This document shows, piece by piece, positions 12,864 through 14,174 of a stretch of 14,174 bases of DNA (the stretch's first letter is position 1; each line of letters begins with the position of its first letter). Both the position numbers and the translations under genes were made by a program. Below the pieces are notes generated by a model. It saw only the letters and a list, made by a program, of their open reading frames with translations, was not told the DNA's origin and ran no database searches. The stretch spans positions 1 to 14,174 of the forward strand of contig QMVQ01000018.1 of assembly GCA_003661185.1 (NCBI GenBank), written 5' to 3'. Source of the stretch: Candidatus Alkanophagales archaeon. Lineage in GTDB: Archaea; Halobacteriota; Syntropharchaeia; Alkanophagales; B39-G2.

Positions 12864-13691
12864 ATGGACAGAATAACAAAGAGGTTTAAAGAGCTGAAGG
12901 AAAGGGGCGAGGGCGGACTAATAAGCTTCATCACTGCCGGCGACCCTTCAGCCGACGCCACCATCAAGATTGCGGATGCGCTTGTCAGTGGCGGCGTGGA
13001 CTTCCTCGAACTTGGCTTGCCGTTCTCAGACCCTATGGCTGATGGTCCAACCATCCAGAAAGGGACGGAACGCAGCTTAAAAGCAGGGATGACTCCCGAT
13101 ATTTATTTTGAGGTCGCTAAGGAGATTAAAGGCGTGCCGAAGATTTGCCTGACTTATTACAACATAGTTTTGCGGCGGGGCTTCGAAAGATTTATAAAGG
13201 ACTGCAAGCGTGCGGGCATCGACGGTTTAATAGTGGCGGACCTCCCGATAGACGAGGCGGCGCCGCTCCTCGAGCGATGCCGAGCGGAGAACTTCCATCT
13301 AATCTTCCTTGCGGCGCCGACGACGAGCGACGAGCGGCTGCGCTGGATTTTGAGGGAGAGCTCTGCCTTTTTATACTTGGTGTCACTGCTCGGCGTCACC
13401 GGCGAGCGGGAGAGGCTTTCTGCTTACGTCTCGCCGCTCTTGAGGCGGATAAAAGCGTTGGAGCAGGAGCTTGAAAAGGCAATGAGCGTGGCGGTCGGCT
13501 TTGGGATTTCGAAGCCTGAACACGTCCGCTCCGTCATAGATGCGGGTGCGGACGCCGCCATTGTCGGGAGCGCCTTCGTCAGACTCATCGAAGATAACGT
13601 GCATGACGAAGAAAAAATGTTGAGGACTGTGGAAGAATTCGCGCGGGCGTTGAAGGACGCTGCTTGTGGTGGCGTCCGCAGAGTCACTTGA
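12864..13691 (+). CDS. trpA: Tryptophan synthase alpha subunit
   Basis: TrpA cleaves indole-3-glycerol phosphate to indole and glyceraldehyde 3-phosphate, passing indole to TrpB through a tunnel in the alpha2beta2 complex. The 275-residue TIM barrel has both catalytic acids in place with the same numbering as the E. coli enzyme: Glu49 in FLELGLPFSDP and Asp60 in MADGPTIQ. Also seen are the opening SFITAGDPS, the strand LIVADLPIDEA, the loop-6 region YLVSLLGVTGER and the phosphate-binding end VGFGISKPEHV and AAIVGSAFV. A strong SD (GGAGG) lies about 8 nt before the ATG. No trpB or other trp gene is in the window. It lies 35 bases after an unrelated small gene and ends 4 bases from the convergent MBF1 gene. 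Confidence 0.97.
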   Translation: MDRITKRFKELKERGEGGLISFITAGDPSADATIKIADALVSGGVDFLELGLPFSDPMADGPTIQKGTERSLKAGMTPDIYFEVAKEIKGVPKICLTYYNIVLRRGFERFIKDCKRAGIDGLIVADLPIDEAAPLLERCRAENFHLIFLAAPTTSDERLRWILRESSAFLYLVSLLGVTGERERLSAYVSPLLRRIKALEQELEKAMSVAVGFGISKPEHVRSVIDAGADAAIVGSAFVRLIEDNVHDEEKMLRTVEEFARALKDAACGGVRRVT

Positions 13692-13695
13692 GAAA

Positions 13696-14088
13696 TTATT
13701 GCACTCGCTCAACCAGCGAGATGTTCAAGATGCGTTCCAATTTCTGTCGCACTCTGTCGTCGGGCACAATCTCGCCACGCTCTATTTTGCGAAGGAGCGA
13801 GACCTTTTCGTTTATCCGCTTCGCAAGCTCCTCCTGCTTGAGCCCCAACTTCTCTCTTGCATCTTTGACGCGCATCCCGAAATCAGGGACGATCTCGATG
13901 CTGAACTCCTCATCCATGAGCTTGTATATCTTTTTCTTCACAACCGGTTTCGCCTTGCTTGACGCCCGCTCAGGGACGGCGACGCCGTATTTTGCGCACG
14001 CCTTGCAGACACGCAGCTTAGAAGTGCCAACCTCAACAAGATACGTGTGCTGCACATCCGCCCCGCATATTTCGCATTGCTGCGTCAT
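13696..14088 (-). CDS. Archaeal multiprotein bridging factor 1 (Zn ribbon plus HTH)
   Basis: The product has 130 residues. A short N-terminal zinc ribbon has CEIC (C5, C8) and CKAC (C28, C31). A basic linker (KAKPVVKKK) follows, then a Cro/C1-type helix-turn-helix at about 72-125, with MRVKDAREKLGLKQEELAKRI as the core and KIERGEIVPDDRVRQKLERIL after it. This is the layout of aMBF1, which binds the ribosome or transcription machinery in archaea and is nearly universal outside Thaumarchaeota. The ATG at 14088 directly precedes the zinc ribbon. No SD site is seen. It is divergent from the partial gene at 14148. Confidence 0.92.
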   Translation of the reverse strand: MTQQCEICGADVQHTYLVEVGTSKLRVCKACAKYGVAVPERASSKAKPVVKKKIYKLMDEEFSIEIVPDFGMRVKDAREKLGLKQEELAKRINEKVSLLRKIERGEIVPDDRVRQKLERILNISLVERVQ

Positions 14089-14098
14089 TTTGCATCAA

Positions 14099-14127
14099 CT
14101 ATTTATTATGGCTGGACAAATTAAAAA
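14099..14127. promoter_or_regulatory. AT-rich divergent promoter region between MBF1 and the next gene
   Basis: Two AT-rich blocks, ctatttattatg (14099-14110) and aaattaaaaag (about 14118-14127), lie between the start codons at 14088 (-) and 14148 (+). The second is centred about 26 nt before 14148 and about 35 nt before 14088, so it could serve both directions. Assignment is by spacing only. Confidence 0.3.
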
Positions 14128-14147
14128 GAGAACAGCGGGGTAAGAAG

Positions 14148-14174
14148 ATGGAAGAGAGTGAAAGAGTGCCGCCA
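14148..14174 (+). CDS. Start of an unknown gene, cut by window edge
   Basis: An ATG at 14148 opens a frame with nine visible codons (MEESERVPP) to the window end. GGGG followed by TAAGAAG precedes it, a weak SD, and an AT-rich box lies about 26 nt upstream. A tiny frame from the ATG at 14108 stops after 11 codons. The product cannot be named from nine residues. Confidence 0.4.

Noticed and set aside
13664..14143. 159-codon plus-strand frame across the MBF1 gene
   Set aside because: Antisense to a conserved gene and of low-complexity Ser/Thr/Arg-rich composition; it also overlaps the trpA end.
1..14174. CRISPR array, insertion sequence or attachment site
   Set aside because: No regularly spaced direct repeats, transposase or integrase motifs, or tRNA-linked direct repeats were found by eye in the window.

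Overview
The window reads as a piece of an anaerobic archaeal chromosome, probably euryarchaeal. The evidence is an acetyl-CoA decarbonylase/synthase (Cdh) gene set, an archaeal MBF1 homologue, a surface protein with a PGF-CTERM-like tail, and TATA-like boxes about 25 nt before start codons that mostly lack a Shine-Dalgarno (SD) site. An Archaeoglobi, Syntrophoarchaeia or ANME-1-type lineage would fit, but the sequence alone does not fix the taxon. There are no rRNA, tRNA, CRISPR or insertion-sequence features that I can support.

Layout. Positions 1-447 (-) hold the 5' part of a secreted parallel beta-helix (NosD-like) protein cut by the window edge. A 394-base gap follows, then carA (842-1939, +) without carB. 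A secreted coiled-coil protein (2023-2604, -) and an OB-fold protein (2672-3598, +) diverge from a 67-base spacer. A fused, single-chain GMP synthetase (guaA, -) ends at 3643 behind a tandem-hairpin convergent junction.

The centre is a four-gene operon, 5322-9920 (+): a 73-residue zinc-finger protein, CdhA, CdhB and CdhC, joined by overlaps or near-overlaps. Running toward it on the other strand (11630 to 9967) is a CooC/AcsF-type nickel-insertion ATPase followed by two tightly coupled proteins of unknown function. From 11722 rightwards come an AIM24-family protein, an unknown helical protein and trpA (without trpB). An archaeal MBF1 (-) and the first nine codons of another gene (+) close the window.

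The main point of interest is CdhA. It is full length and keeps its B, E and F Fe-S cluster motifs and four of the C-cluster cysteines. Compared from memory with methanogen CdhA and bacterial CODH, it lacks the His and Cys that hold the pendant iron of the Ni-Fe-S C-cluster, and the catalytic Lys and His next to it. CdhC, the acetyl-CoA synthase, keeps every A-cluster ligand and has extra cysteines. Together with the CooC-like ATPase and two unknown partners, this looks like a divergent CODH/ACS module in which the CO dehydrogenase site has been lost or rebuilt while the acetyl-CoA synthase remains.
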